Below are positions 1 through 8,914 of a stretch of 64,000 nt of DNA, piece by piece. Source of the stretch: Bacillus sp. FJAT-26390 (GTDB lineage: Bacteria > Bacillota > Bacilli > Paenibacillales > Paenibacillaceae); assembly GCF_001682865.1 (NCBI RefSeq), contig NZ_MAQX01000022.1, positions 496,001 through 560,000 on the forward strand, given 5' to 3'. The notes under the pieces are model-generated. The model was not told the DNA's origin. It searched no databases and was given only the letters and a program-made list of their open reading frames with translations. Numbering within the stretch: position 1 is the stretch's first letter; each line of letters begins with the position of its first letter. A program made the translations under genes and the position numbers.

Positions 1-162
1 AGTACGGAGTATGCAGGCGAGACGCTAGTCACCCACATTATGGATTACGGCAGCATCCGTTATGAGATGGGTTATGCATCCGCGATGGCGGTCGTCTTAT
101 TTTTCATGATGGTATTTACGAACCGGCTCGTAACGAAAATTTTGCAGAAGGTCGGAATTTGA
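1..162 (+). CDS. ABC sugar permease, C-terminal fragment (cut by window edge)
   Basis: The reading frame is open from base 1 to a TGA at 160-162 and gives 53 residues, with one hydrophobic segment (MAVVLFFMMVFTNRLV) followed by a short basic tail. This is the usual end of a MalF-like sugar permease, and it sits 16 bases before a MalG-like permease, as in most binding-protein-dependent sugar importers. The start and the EAA loop lie outside the window, so the family call rests on the tail and the neighbour. The partner solute-binding protein is probably upstream of the window. Confidence 0.75.
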   Translation, partial: STEYAGETLVTHIMDYGSIRYEMGYASAMAVVLFFMMVFTNRLVTKILQKVGI

Positions 163-178
163 TCGCAGGAGGACATCC

Positions 179-1048
179 ATGTTCACGATAACTACCAAAA
201 AATCCGGCACGAAAGCAAGGCGCTCGCTTGCCGGCAACATCGCGATATTCGGATTCGTGGCGCTTCTCGGTGTTTTCTCCGCGTTTCCGTTCATCTTCGC
301 CGTTATTACGTCGCTGAAGCCGATTGACGAGCTGCTGCAGTTTCCGCCTCGTCTGATCGTCATGAGGCCGACATTCAATAACTTTACGGATTTATTCCAG
401 CTGGCATCCAATATGTGGGTGCCGCTGTCCCGGTACATTTTTAATACCGCTTTTATCTCGGTTGTTGGCACGGCACTGCATGTGGTGTTCGCCGCGATGG
501 CGGCTTATCCGCTTGCGAAGCATAAGTTTCCGGGAAAAAACATTTTGTTCTCCATCATTGTAATGGCGCTGATGTTCGTCCCGCAGGTGACGTTCATTCC
601 GCAGTTCGTGCTGATGTCGCAGCTTGGCATCGTAAACACCTATGTGGCATTGATTCTGCCTTGGATCGGTGCTTCGCTTGGGCTGTTCCTCATGAAGCAG
701 TTCATCGAGCAGCTGCCTGACGCGATTTTGGAGGCGGCGCGCATCGACGGGGCAAGTGAATTTCGAACGTTTTTCTCCATCATCTGGCCGAATTCTACAC
801 CTGCCATCATGACGGTCGTCATCTTCCAGTTTATTAATCTTTGGAACTATGCGCCGAAGGAGCTTATTTTTGACGAGTCGCTCAAGGTGTTCCGAATGGC
901 GCTTGAGCAAATCGTTACAGGCGATCCTATCGCCAGAATGGGAGCCGGAGCTGCCGCAGCAGTCATTCTCATGATTCCTCCCATTATCGTATTTATATTG
1001 CTGCAACGGAAGGTCGTAGAGACGATGACCTTCGCTGGGATCAAATGA
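179..1048 (+). CDS. Carbohydrate ABC transporter permease (MalG type)
   Basis: A 289-residue inner-membrane permease for a sugar or oligosaccharide, the second half of a permease pair. About six hydrophobic segments are visible, starting near residues 20-45. The cytoplasmic EAA loop reads EAARIDGASEFRTFF (about residues 184-198), which docks onto the shared ATPase. The start ATG follows the ribosome site GCAGGAGG by a few bases. It forms an operon with the permease fragment before it and overlaps the next reading frame around the stop. No ATPase gene is nearby, so a shared MsmX-type ATPase probably drives it. The substrate is not readable from sequence; the GH32 genes downstream suggest a fructose-containing saccharide. 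Confidence 0.92.
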   Translation: MFTITTKKSGTKARRSLAGNIAIFGFVALLGVFSAFPFIFAVITSLKPIDELLQFPPRLIVMRPTFNNFTDLFQLASNMWVPLSRYIFNTAFISVVGTALHVVFAAMAAYPLAKHKFPGKNILFSIIVMALMFVPQVTFIPQFVLMSQLGIVNTYVALILPWIGASLGLFLMKQFIEQLPDAILEAARIDGASEFRTFFSIIWPNSTPAIMTVVIFQFINLWNYAPKELIFDESLKVFRMALEQIVTGDPIARMGAGAAAAVILMIPPIIVFILLQRKVVETMTFAGIK

Positions 1049-1068
1049 TGGAGGTTAAAAGTGAAGCC

Positions 1069-2535
1069 ATGAAAATCAAACTTGTGCTGGCTGCCGCGCT
1101 GCTTCTCCCGATTTTGGCCGCAGCGCCGCTAACGGTAGAGGCGGAGGCGCCTTACCAATCTTATGTATATGACGAATGGGATGCATCAAAGGCGGCTCCC
1201 GCCAGTTATTTGCCCGAACGCATGTATTCGGGAATCGAGGTAGGGGCCGGAGCATTCAGCGAGCCCCAGGATCTGTTCGTGGACAAAAGCAACCAAATTT
1301 ACATCGCGGATACCGGAAATAAACGGATCGTGAAGCTGAATGAACGGTTTGAGACGGTTGATATCATCGACAAGCTGGACTTGGGCGGCAAAGAAATATC
1401 GCTTGCCTCACCGATGGGGCTGTTTGTTGCAGATGACGGGACGATGTATATCGCGGATAGGGATAACGGCCGGATATTGCGCGTTGGCGCGGACAAGAAG
1501 GTGCAGCTTGTCATTGAGAAGCCCACCGATCCGCTTATCCCGGAGGGCTTTAAATTTAAGCCGACGAAGGTGGCTGCCGATCAAGCAGGGCGCATTTATG
1601 TACTGTCGGAAGGGCAGTTCTTCGGTCTCATGCAGTTTAGCAGCGAGGGGGAATTTACGGGCTATTACGGCAGCAACAAGGTGGAGGTCACGCCAGCCGT
1701 CGTGCTCGAGACCTTTTGGAAAAACCTGCTGTCTAAGGAGCAGCGCTCGGCAATGATGAAGCTGCTGCCTATCGAGTATTCGAACCTCGATATCGGGGAT
1801 GACAATTTCATTTACACGACGACGATCATATCCAAAAATTCGCGGGAAGAAATAAAGAAGCTGAACCCGCTTGGCAACAACGTTCTGATGAGCCAAAACG
1901 GCAGCGATTTTGGCGATAAGGAGTTTTCCTTCAAGCAAGGAGTGAAGCAGGATACGTCATTCGTTGATTTAAGCGTAGATGCGGACGGCTTTATTGCCGG
2001 ACTGGACCGGACGAGAGGACGCGTATTCGAATACGATTCCGAAGGCAATTCGATTGCGGTATTCGGCTCGCTCGGCAATCAGAAGGGAACCTTTCTACAG
2101 CCCTCGGCTGTCGCTTATTGGAAGGGCGAGGTACTTGTTCTCGATACGGCAAAGCGCAATGTAACGAGGTTCTCGCTCTCGGAATATGGCTCTCTCGTGC
2201 GAAAAGCGACTGTGCTGTATAACCAAGGGCTCTATGAGGAAGCGGCTGTGATCTGGCAGTCCGTTGCCAAGCGAAATGCGAATAACAGCATCGCCTATAT
2301 AGGGATTGCCAAAGCGCTTGAGAAGGAAGGGAACTATGATGCTGCCCTGTCCTATTACCGGCAAGGAACGGACCGATCCGGCTACTCGGATACGTTTGGA
2401 CAAATCAGGATGCAGGCTGTACGCGAGAATCTGCCGATCATCATGACGATTTTTATAAGTGCGATCGTTGTGTTTTACGGCTATAAGCTGCTTAGAAATA
2501 CAAGGAGAAAGAGACGAAGGGAGGTTAGCCGATGA
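1069..2535 (+). CDS. Exported NHL-repeat and TPR protein with C-terminal membrane anchor
   Basis: The preferred start is the ATG at 1069, which follows GGAGGT at 1050-1055; an in-frame ATG at 1045 is also possible but lies before that ribosome site. The product is 488 residues. It has a signal peptide (MKIKLVLAAALLLPILAAAP), then NHL-type beta-propeller repeats marked by phrases such as IYIADTGNKRIVKL and MYIADRDNGRILRV. A TPR-like helical stretch (YNQGLYEEAAVIWQSVAKR and ALEKEGNYDAALSYYRQG) follows, then a membrane helix (IIMTIFISAIVVFYGYKLL) and a very basic tail. It should sit outside the cell, anchored at its C terminus. It overlaps the Yip1 gene by 4 bases. Function is unknown; NHL propellers usually bind proteins or carbohydrate. 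Confidence 0.85.
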   Translation: MKIKLVLAAALLLPILAAAPLTVEAEAPYQSYVYDEWDASKAAPASYLPERMYSGIEVGAGAFSEPQDLFVDKSNQIYIADTGNKRIVKLNERFETVDIIDKLDLGGKEISLASPMGLFVADDGTMYIADRDNGRILRVGADKKVQLVIEKPTDPLIPEGFKFKPTKVAADQAGRIYVLSEGQFFGLMQFSSEGEFTGYYGSNKVEVTPAVVLETFWKNLLSKEQRSAMMKLLPIEYSNLDIGDDNFIYTTTIISKNSREEIKKLNPLGNNVLMSQNGSDFGDKEFSFKQGVKQDTSFVDLSVDADGFIAGLDRTRGRVFEYDSEGNSIAVFGSLGNQKGTFLQPSAVAYWKGEVLVLDTAKRNVTRFSLSEYGSLVRKATVLYNQGLYEEAAVIWQSVAKRNANNSIAYIGIAKALEKEGNYDAALSYYRQGTDRSGYSDTFGQIRMQAVRENLPIIMTIFISAIVVFYGYKLLRNTRRKRRREVSR

Positions 2536-3164
2536 TCGCTGCGCTTGTTAACTCGAAGAGACTAAATCCCCTCAGCTCGCTGCTGCATCCTTTTGACAGC
2601 TTTTACTCCGTTAAGGAGGAGGGCAAGGGCTCGCTGCTCGCTTCGGGCTTCATTGTTCTCGTTTTTTTCATCGCCTCGGTCTTCAAGCGGCAGAGCACGG
2701 GTTATACCTTTAACCTTGTTGATTTGAGCGCTTTAAACGTATGGCTGATTGCTGCAAAAACAGTTGTGCTGTATGCGCTATGGGTAGCCGGCAATTGGGC
2801 TGTGGCGACATGGATGGACGGCGAGGGCAAAGCAAGGCAAATTGCAATCGTCAGCGCATACGCGATCATTCCTTATGTGGCAGCGGTAATCGTATCAACG
2901 CTCCTCAGTAAGGTGCTCGTCCAAGAAGAGGGTATGTTTCTTGGCTATTTAACGACAGTGGCGATGGCGTGGAGCGCGGTGCTGATGTTTATCGGCCTGC
3001 TGACCATTCATGATTACGGGGCAGTTAAGACGCTCCAGTCGGTTGCCCTGACTTTTGCGGCGATGGGTGTTGCCATCTTCCTGGCAGTGCTGTTTTATAC
3101 GCTGTTCCAGCAGGTGTACGTGTTTATCTATACGGTATACAACGAAATGCTGTTCCGCTTATGA
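2532..3164 (+). CDS. Yip1-domain integral membrane protein
   Basis: This 210-residue protein is mostly hydrophobic, with about five membrane segments (for example LLASGFIVLVFFIASVF, VWLIAAKTVVLYALWVAGNW and FAAMGVAIFLAVLFYTLF). The opening, with HPFDSFYSVKEEGKGS, matches the bacterial Yip1 family (PF04893), as do the GNWAVATWMDGEGK and AYAIIPY regions. It overlaps the NHL gene before it (ATGA-type overlap at 2532-2535) and the frame after it, so the three are translated together. Function in bacteria is not established. Its place between an exported NHL protein and an exported DUF5696 protein suggests a membrane platform for them, which is inference. Confidence 0.85.
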   Translation: MIAALVNSKRLNPLSSLLHPFDSFYSVKEEGKGSLLASGFIVLVFFIASVFKRQSTGYTFNLVDLSALNVWLIAAKTVVLYALWVAGNWAVATWMDGEGKARQIAIVSAYAIIPYVAAVIVSTLLSKVLVQEEGMFLGYLTTVAMAWSAVLMFIGLLTIHDYGAVKTLQSVALTFAAMGVAIFLAVLFYTLFQQVYVFIYTVYNEMLFRL

Positions 3165-3196
3165 GGCAGAACGTGGATCAGAAAGGAGAAGGCAGC

Positions 3197-5419
3197 ATGA
3201 AATTACGAATATGGACAGCAGTCATGGCGGCAATGCTGCTTATTATGAGTGCTGCGGGGGGAATTGAAGCTAATTTTGCGGCGGGCAGGGCGGTAAAGCC
3301 AGCACAAGGAGGCGAAGCGGTACGCGCAGCGGATACCGGCAGGCTTACGCTCGATTATAAGCCCGCCACAGCAGAGATCATCGTGACGGATACAGCGTCA
3401 GGAGCGGTCTGGACGAGCAATCCGGCCGATCGTGAAGCCGATAAGGTTGCCAAGGGCGCCAAAAAAATGGATCTAGCAGCTCAGCTGCTGCTCGATTACG
3501 TGGATGACCAAAATAAACCGTTTCAGCTCAACAGCTTCACGGGAAGCGTTAAGGAAAAACAGCCCGGATGGAACAAGGTCCCAAACGGAGTTGAAGTGAC
3601 CTACTCGTTTCCGAAAGGAGGCTTTACGGTGCCGGTAAGATACACGCTTAGCGGAGATGCCTTGTCGGCGACTATTGTAACGGAAGGCATTAAGCAGCAG
3701 GGCAAATACAAGCTGGTTAATATTAGTTTGCTGCCGTTTTTTGGGGCAGCGGGCAGCGCGAACGAAGGTTATCTGTTCGTGCCCGATGGCAGCGGCGCAT
3801 TAATTAACTTCAACAATAGCAAAAGCAGCTACAAAAGCTATAACGAGAGAGTTTACGGCGGCGACCAGTCGCTTGATTATCCAAGCAAAACGGATTCGAA
3901 GGAAGCGATCAGGCTGCCGGTGTTCGGCATGAGGAAGGATGACTCGGCCTTTGTCGCGGTCATTCATAATGGCGCTTACCAAGCGGGCATTGCAGCCGAG
4001 GTTAGCGGCAAAAACAATACGTATAACAACGTGTTCAGCTATTTGAATCTGCTCGAGTTCGAAACGAATCTGCTGCTGGAAGGAACGTTGAATGAGAAGC
4101 AAGTGACCCGTTCCTCGCAGTCGATGACGGGCGGCGTAAATTACGAGGTCAAGTATTACTTCCTAAACGGCGAGGACGCTGATTACGCCGGGATGGCAGC
4201 CAAGTATCGCAGCTACTTGCAGACGGAGCTTGGCGTCAAGCCTATAGCGGCACAAGCCGCAGCAGGCGGGAAGCAGCTTCCTCTGCTCGTTGACTTTATC
4301 GGGGGCGTGAAGAAGAAGGGAACGTTTCTAGGCATTCCGTACAACACGGTCGAGGCGCTAACCTCCTTCAAGGACGCAGGGCATGCTGCTGATCGTCTGC
4401 AAAAGGACGGCATCGTGAATCTAACCATTCGGATGGAGGGCTGGGCTGCGGGCGGCACCAAGGACGAAGTGCCGGTATCGCTTGCTGCGGAAGGAAAGCT
4501 TGGCGGAAATAAGGGCTTCAAGAAGCTCGCGAAGGAGCTCGATTCGAAGGGGATCGCTTTCTATCCGGTTGTCGATCCCGTCAAATTATATGAAGGCGGC
4601 AACGGCTTCAGCAAGTTTTGGGATGCCGCCAAAGGCATCAGCCGCGCTCCAGTGCTGAAGTATGATTACCGCTTGAGCGATCAAACCAAAAACAAGAATT
4701 TGAAGCATTGGTACCTGCTGAAGCCAGCAGCAGTAAATGAAGCGCTTGACCGATTTACCGCTGCTGCGGCCAACGGGGGCCTAAAGCATGCTTCGCTGCA
4801 AACGGTGGGCTCGATGATCTACTCGGATTTCCGGCGGGACAGCCAGCCGAAGAACGTAACCGGCAGCACTTGGGAAAACGGGCTTCGGAAGGCGCAAAGC
4901 AATCTGGACGGCTTGCTGTTCGAACAACCGAATGCGTATTCGTTCCCATATGCGCAAAGCTTGTCGGACGTGCCGCTGTTTGCAAGCGGCTTCGACTTGG
5001 AGGATGAAGAGGTTCCGTTCTACAGCATAGCGCTGAGCGGGCTGCTGCCTGCTTACAGCGAGCCTATCAATCTATCAAGCATGCCGCGGCGCTACCTGCT
5101 GAAGCTGATCGAAACCGGCACGTTCCCTGCCTTTAAGTTTATCGCAAACGATTCCGCGAGATTGCTAGGGACGGAATACGATTCACTGTATAGCGTCGAT
5201 TTTAATTTGCTTTATGAGGATATGAAGGGGCAATACGAGCAATTGAACGAAGCGCTTGGCGAGCTGGCAGGCCAAGCGATTACGAACCATGAGAAGCTGC
5301 AGGATGGCGTTTTCCGTACCACGTTTGCAAGCGGCAAAACAGCCGTCGTCAATTACAACAATGAGAAGGCTGCCGTTGGCGCTGACATGATTCCAGCGCT
5401 TAGCTATCTCATCCGATAG
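3197..5419 (+). CDS. Exported DUF5696-family protein
   Basis: The start is placed at the ATG at 3197 because AAAGGAG at 3181-3187 lies just before it; a longer frame opens at 3161. The product is 740 residues with a signal peptide (MKLRIWTAVMAAMLLIMSAAGG). The central part carries the DUF5696 hallmark GYLFVPDGSGALINF followed by an asparagine- and tyrosine-rich stretch. The later half resembles a TIM-barrel-like carbohydrate enzyme fold in layout, but no catalytic motif could be assigned. In Paenibacillus-like genomes this family usually lies beside sugar ABC permeases and Yip1/NHL genes, as here. It probably handles or binds a polysaccharide at the cell surface. Confidence 0.82.
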   Translation: MKLRIWTAVMAAMLLIMSAAGGIEANFAAGRAVKPAQGGEAVRAADTGRLTLDYKPATAEIIVTDTASGAVWTSNPADREADKVAKGAKKMDLAAQLLLDYVDDQNKPFQLNSFTGSVKEKQPGWNKVPNGVEVTYSFPKGGFTVPVRYTLSGDALSATIVTEGIKQQGKYKLVNISLLPFFGAAGSANEGYLFVPDGSGALINFNNSKSSYKSYNERVYGGDQSLDYPSKTDSKEAIRLPVFGMRKDDSAFVAVIHNGAYQAGIAAEVSGKNNTYNNVFSYLNLLEFETNLLLEGTLNEKQVTRSSQSMTGGVNYEVKYYFLNGEDADYAGMAAKYRSYLQTELGVKPIAAQAAAGGKQLPLLVDFIGGVKKKGTFLGIPYNTVEALTSFKDAGHAADRLQKDGIVNLTIRMEGWAAGGTKDEVPVSLAAEGKLGGNKGFKKLAKELDSKGIAFYPVVDPVKLYEGGNGFSKFWDAAKGISRAPVLKYDYRLSDQTKNKNLKHWYLLKPAAVNEALDRFTAAAANGGLKHASLQTVGSMIYSDFRRDSQPKNVTGSTWENGLRKAQSNLDGLLFEQPNAYSFPYAQSLSDVPLFASGFDLEDEEVPFYSIALSGLLPAYSEPINLSSMPRRYLLKLIETGTFPAFKFIANDSARLLGTEYDSLYSVDFNLLYEDMKGQYEQLNEALGELAGQAITNHEKLQDGVFRTTFASGKTAVVNYNNEKAAVGADMIPALSYLIR

Positions 5420-5430
5420 GGGGTGAACGC

Positions 5431-6333
5431 ATGATTAGACAACTACGGGCTTTGCCTTATACGAAGAAAAAAGAGCTTTACGGCTTTCTGTTCGTTCTGC
5501 CTTGGGTGCTCGGCTTTCTATTGTTTTTTGCGAAGCCGTTGCTCACTTCACTCCTTTATTCGTTTCAAAACATGGAGATGACGCCCGAAGGGCTGCGCGG
5601 GACATTCATCGGCTGGGGCAATTTTGAGTACGCCTTGTTCAAGGACCCAACCTTCATCCGCGAAGCGGTTAATTCCTTTGTGAACATGCTCTACGGCGTT
5701 CCGCTCATTTTGGTGTACAGCATATTCGTAGCCGTGCTCTTAAAAAACAAATTCCGCGGCAGAGGGTTCATGCGGGCGGTATCGTTCCTTCCCGTCATTA
5801 TCGCCTCGGGCGTGCTTATGCAAATTTTGAAGGAGGATGTGTTCTCCGAAGGGATGCGAGGCGGAGCGGGAAGCGTGTATTTGTTCACGGGAGCCGGCAT
5901 TAACGGTATTTTGCAGGAGCTTGGGCTTGGCACGGAGCTCATCGGAATTTTTAACAATGTGATCGCTCGCATTTTTGATTTAACATGGCGCTCCGGCGTG
6001 CAGGTGCTGCTATTTCTAGCAGGGCTGCATGCGATTCCAGGCTATTTGTACGAGGCGTCGTCGATTGAAGGGGCTAGGCCGTGGGAGCAGTTTTGGAAGA
6101 TAACGCTGCCGATGTTGACGCCGATGATGATGCTCAACATTATTTACACGATTATCGACACGTTCACCGATTATGGAAACAGCGTCATTCTGATGATTTA
6201 CAATACGGCTTTTTCGCAGGTGCGGTTCGGCTACAGCAGCGCGCTTGCGTGGCTATACTGCCTGGTGATCGCCGTGTTCCTTGGCGCTGTCTATTTGCTG
6301 CTCAAGAAACGCATCGTCTACATGCAGGATTAA
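5431..6333 (+). CDS. Sugar ABC transporter permease (MalF type)
   Basis: A 300-residue membrane protein that starts at an ATG preceded by AGGGGGTGA. The first membrane helix follows a basic cytoplasmic end (YTKKKELYGFLFVLPWVLGFLLFF). The EAA loop reads YEASSIEGARPWEQFWKITLP near residues 208-228. It begins 11 bases after the DUF5696 gene and is followed by its MalG-type partner 21 bases later. It is the first half of the second permease pair in this locus, served by the binding protein at 7477. The insertion near residues 135-165 (a glycine-rich loop before LGTELIGIFNN) is longer than in maltose-type permeases but common among Paenibacillus homologues. Confidence 0.92.
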   Translation: MIRQLRALPYTKKKELYGFLFVLPWVLGFLLFFAKPLLTSLLYSFQNMEMTPEGLRGTFIGWGNFEYALFKDPTFIREAVNSFVNMLYGVPLILVYSIFVAVLLKNKFRGRGFMRAVSFLPVIIASGVLMQILKEDVFSEGMRGGAGSVYLFTGAGINGILQELGLGTELIGIFNNVIARIFDLTWRSGVQVLLFLAGLHAIPGYLYEASSIEGARPWEQFWKITLPMLTPMMMLNIIYTIIDTFTDYGNSVILMIYNTAFSQVRFGYSSALAWLYCLVIAVFLGAVYLLLKKRIVYMQD

Positions 6334-6354
6334 ACGGAAAGCGGGGAACCCCAC

Positions 6355-7314
6355 TTGAATGCAATGATTCAGAAAAAGCAGCTGAACCTGGCAAGGAAGA
6401 AGCTTGCCTCCATCGCTCGGTTCGCTCTGCTTGCGGCACTGGCTTACCAACTGCTTTATCCGCTTTTATACATGCTCAGCATGGCGCTCCGCCGTCCCGC
6501 GGAGGCGATGGACCCGAGCGTCATTTGGGTACCCAAAACGTTTACATTAAGCAATTTCACCGACGCGCTGCGGGTGATGGACTTTTGGGACGCGCTTCAA
6601 AACAGCATGATCATCGGCATTGGCTGCGGTCTTCTTGACGTCCTGTCCTGCGCTTTCGTCGCATACGGCTTCGCTCGGTTTAAATTCCGGTTCTCGGGCC
6701 TATTGTTCACGCTCGTCATATTGACGCTGGTCGTGCCGGTGCAGACGATTATTTTGCCGCTGTATGCGGACATGAAGTACTTTGATGCATTCGGCATCAT
6801 GAAGCTGACCCAGCTCGTGACGGGCGGGCCGGATTCAATTAGTCTCGTCGGCAGCTACTCGGCCTTTTTCCTGCCGTCGATGCTAGGGATGGGGCTTCGC
6901 TCCGGCCTGTATATCTTCATCTTCCGGCAATTTTTCAAAGGGATGCCAAATGAGCTTGAGGATGCTGCATATATGGACGGCTGCGGACCGTTCAAAACGT
7001 TTTTTACGGTCATGCTTCCGAATGCGAAAAACGCAATTATTACGGTATTTCTCTTCTCCTTCGTATGGCACTGGAACGAGTTCTACATGTCGAACCTGCT
7101 GCTTGGCAATTTGAAAAAAAACTTTGCGATTGCCTTATCGTCGCTGCGCGTGGATTTGCAGGCTGTCGTCAATGTGCAGACCATCAGCGATCCGCTGGTC
7201 GTCGTCACCCGCATTCAAGCAGGTGCATTGCTCGCCATCCTGCCGCTGTTCATTTTGTATTTGGTCACGCAGCGGTACTTCACGGACAGCATCGAGCATG
7301 TCGCGATTAAATAA
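6355..7314 (+). CDS. Carbohydrate ABC transporter permease (MalG type)
   Basis: A 319-residue permease beginning at a TTG (6355) after GCGGGGA; an in-frame ATG at 6364 is the alternative. The EAA loop reads LEDAAYMDGCGPFKTFFTVMLP, and membrane segments begin near residue 23 (FALLAALAYQLLYPLLYML). A loop of about 30 residues around FGIMKLTQLVTGGPDSISLVG is longer than in MalG. It pairs with the permease just upstream and lies 162 bases before the lipoprotein binding protein. The operon order of two permeases then binding protein is the reverse of the common order, but it occurs in this genus. Confidence 0.92.
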   Translation: MNAMIQKKQLNLARKKLASIARFALLAALAYQLLYPLLYMLSMALRRPAEAMDPSVIWVPKTFTLSNFTDALRVMDFWDALQNSMIIGIGCGLLDVLSCAFVAYGFARFKFRFSGLLFTLVILTLVVPVQTIILPLYADMKYFDAFGIMKLTQLVTGGPDSISLVGSYSAFFLPSMLGMGLRSGLYIFIFRQFFKGMPNELEDAAYMDGCGPFKTFFTVMLPNAKNAIITVFLFSFVWHWNEFYMSNLLLGNLKKNFAIALSSLRVDLQAVVNVQTISDPLVVVTRIQAGALLAILPLFILYLVTQRYFTDSIEHVAIK

Positions 7315-7476
7315 TGAGACGGAATCGGCGGATTGCGTTGATGAGGGGAGGCGATGCCAGCATTTAGCGCTTGGACGCAAGGCGACTGCAAGCTGAATAA
7401 GGGTGTCAACGAAATAAACAAATGGATACAAAGTGGTATCAATCAGATGAATGCAAATAAGGGGAGGCATTTTACA

Positions 7477-8832
7477 ATGGTCAAAAACAGGAAATCGCTT
7501 GCGATCATGTTGGCTGCAATGATGATGTTCGTTACGGTAATGGTTGGCTGCTCCGGCAGCAATGGCGGCAAGGCAAAAACAAACGAAGGCGCAGCAGCCG
7601 GCAACGGCAGCACGCCGGAAGCAACGGAGGAGTCAAAGGCAGAAGCGCCTAAGCTCGAAAGCGGCGATATTACGATTTTATACCATACCTCCAAAGAGCA
7701 ATATGAACAAAATAAAGCGGCAAACCCGGCTGCCTATGACGCTGTATGGGAAACGGTCGCGCAGTTCGAGCAGGCTTACGGCGGTAAAGTAAACGTCATT
7801 GCGGTGCCATGGGGGGACCAAAAATCGACGCTGATCTCGATGGTCAATGCAGGCGATCAAGTGGACGTAGCGCAAGCGAACGATCAAAACTTCCCTGTAT
7901 ATCCGCTCAAAAAAATCGTTCAGCCGCTTGACCAGTATATGGATATGGCTGATCCGTTCTGGAATGCGTCCGTAACCAAAGCGTTCACGTTCGGCGGCAA
8001 GCCTTACGCGGCTGGCGTAGGCGCGGCTCCAATCGTGATCTACTATAACAAAACGCTGTTTGACAACAATGGCGTCAAAACGCCGGGTGAGCTGTACGCC
8101 GAAGGCAAATGGACATGGGATACGTTCCGCTTGACGGCGCTTGAGCTTACGCAGGATACGGACGGTGACGGCAAGAACGACCAATACGGCTTCGGCTGGT
8201 GGGATGCTGGCTATCCGCTAATGGTTGCATCGAACGGCGTGACATCGCTTTCATATAACGAGGACGGCTCGATTTCTTCCAACTATGAGACGGACAACAT
8301 GAAGGAAGCGATGCAGTTTACGCAGGACGCGCTTCTCAAGGATAAATATATCGACAAGGACAAAGAAGGCGACTACTTTAATGCAGAGTTCAAAAACGGC
8401 AAGCTGGCTATGACGGCGGAATACGGCTTCGGCGGCTTCACTGTATTCAAAAGCGACTATGAGCTTGATTTTGTTCCCGTTCCGACAGGCCCAAAAGGCG
8501 CAAAAGACGTTGGTCCAGGCGGCATGTCCGGATGGTCGATCCCGACCGTATCGAAAAACCCGCAGGGCGCTGCGGTGTTCATCAAGATGATGTCGGAGAA
8601 CGAGCTTAAAGTAGCGACGGAAAACAATGTGAAGCAATTTGGTCAAGAGAAGGTTGATCAAATGAACGGGCTTGGCGGCAAAATCCTATTTACGCCGATC
8701 GGCGTCGAGAAATACTGGGATGCCAATACGGCTGCTTTGACGGGCATTAAGGACGGCACGCCGGTCGGAACTTTTGCGGCTACTGCGAAAGCGCTGCTTG
8801 AGGAAGGCATTAAAATTACGCTGACCCAATAA
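7477..8832 (+). CDS. Sugar ABC transporter solute-binding lipoprotein
   Basis: The start is placed at the ATG at 7477, with GGGGAGG at 7461-7467 in front; a longer frame exists from 7354 but would hide the signal peptide. The 451-residue product has a lipoprotein signal ending in MVGCSGSNGG, a flexible Ala/Glu/Lys-rich linker, and then a family-1 extracellular binding domain (ITILYHTSKEQY at its start and WTWDTFRLTALELTQDTDGDG in the middle). It captures the sugar outside the membrane and delivers it to the permeases just upstream. A stable hairpin follows the stop, consistent with high expression relative to its neighbours. Confidence 0.92.
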   Translation: MVKNRKSLAIMLAAMMMFVTVMVGCSGSNGGKAKTNEGAAAGNGSTPEATEESKAEAPKLESGDITILYHTSKEQYEQNKAANPAAYDAVWETVAQFEQAYGGKVNVIAVPWGDQKSTLISMVNAGDQVDVAQANDQNFPVYPLKKIVQPLDQYMDMADPFWNASVTKAFTFGGKPYAAGVGAAPIVIYYNKTLFDNNGVKTPGELYAEGKWTWDTFRLTALELTQDTDGDGKNDQYGFGWWDAGYPLMVASNGVTSLSYNEDGSISSNYETDNMKEAMQFTQDALLKDKYIDKDKEGDYFNAEFKNGKLAMTAEYGFGGFTVFKSDYELDFVPVPTGPKGAKDVGPGGMSGWSIPTVSKNPQGAAVFIKMMSENELKVATENNVKQFGQEKVDQMNGLGGKILFTPIGVEKYWDANTAALTGIKDGTPVGTFAATAKALLEEGIKITLTQ

Positions 8833-8849
8833 CTGGAACGTGAATCTAT

Positions 8850-8875
8850 CCGCCGTCATGCACGCATGGCGGCGG
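8850..8875 (+). other. Stable hairpin after binding-protein gene
   Basis: A 12-bp stem (CCGCCGTCATGC with GCATGGCGGCGG, one G-U pair) and a 2-base gap lie 17 bases after the stop of the binding protein. No T-run follows, so it is more likely an mRNA-stabilising or partial-termination structure than a full terminator. Confidence 0.6.
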
Positions 8876-8914
8876 GTATAGTTATGAGCGCATAGACGGG
8901 AGGACAATCATATT

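Noticed and set aside
392..1006. 204-codon minus-strand open frame in the permease gene
   Set aside because: Composition is low-complexity Arg/His, and it lies wholly within a clear permease gene.
7354..7476. N-terminal extension or leader peptide of the binding protein
   Set aside because: The GGGGAGG before 7354 is only two bases from that ATG, and the extension would bury the lipoprotein signal; the ATG at 7477 has a well-placed ribosome site.
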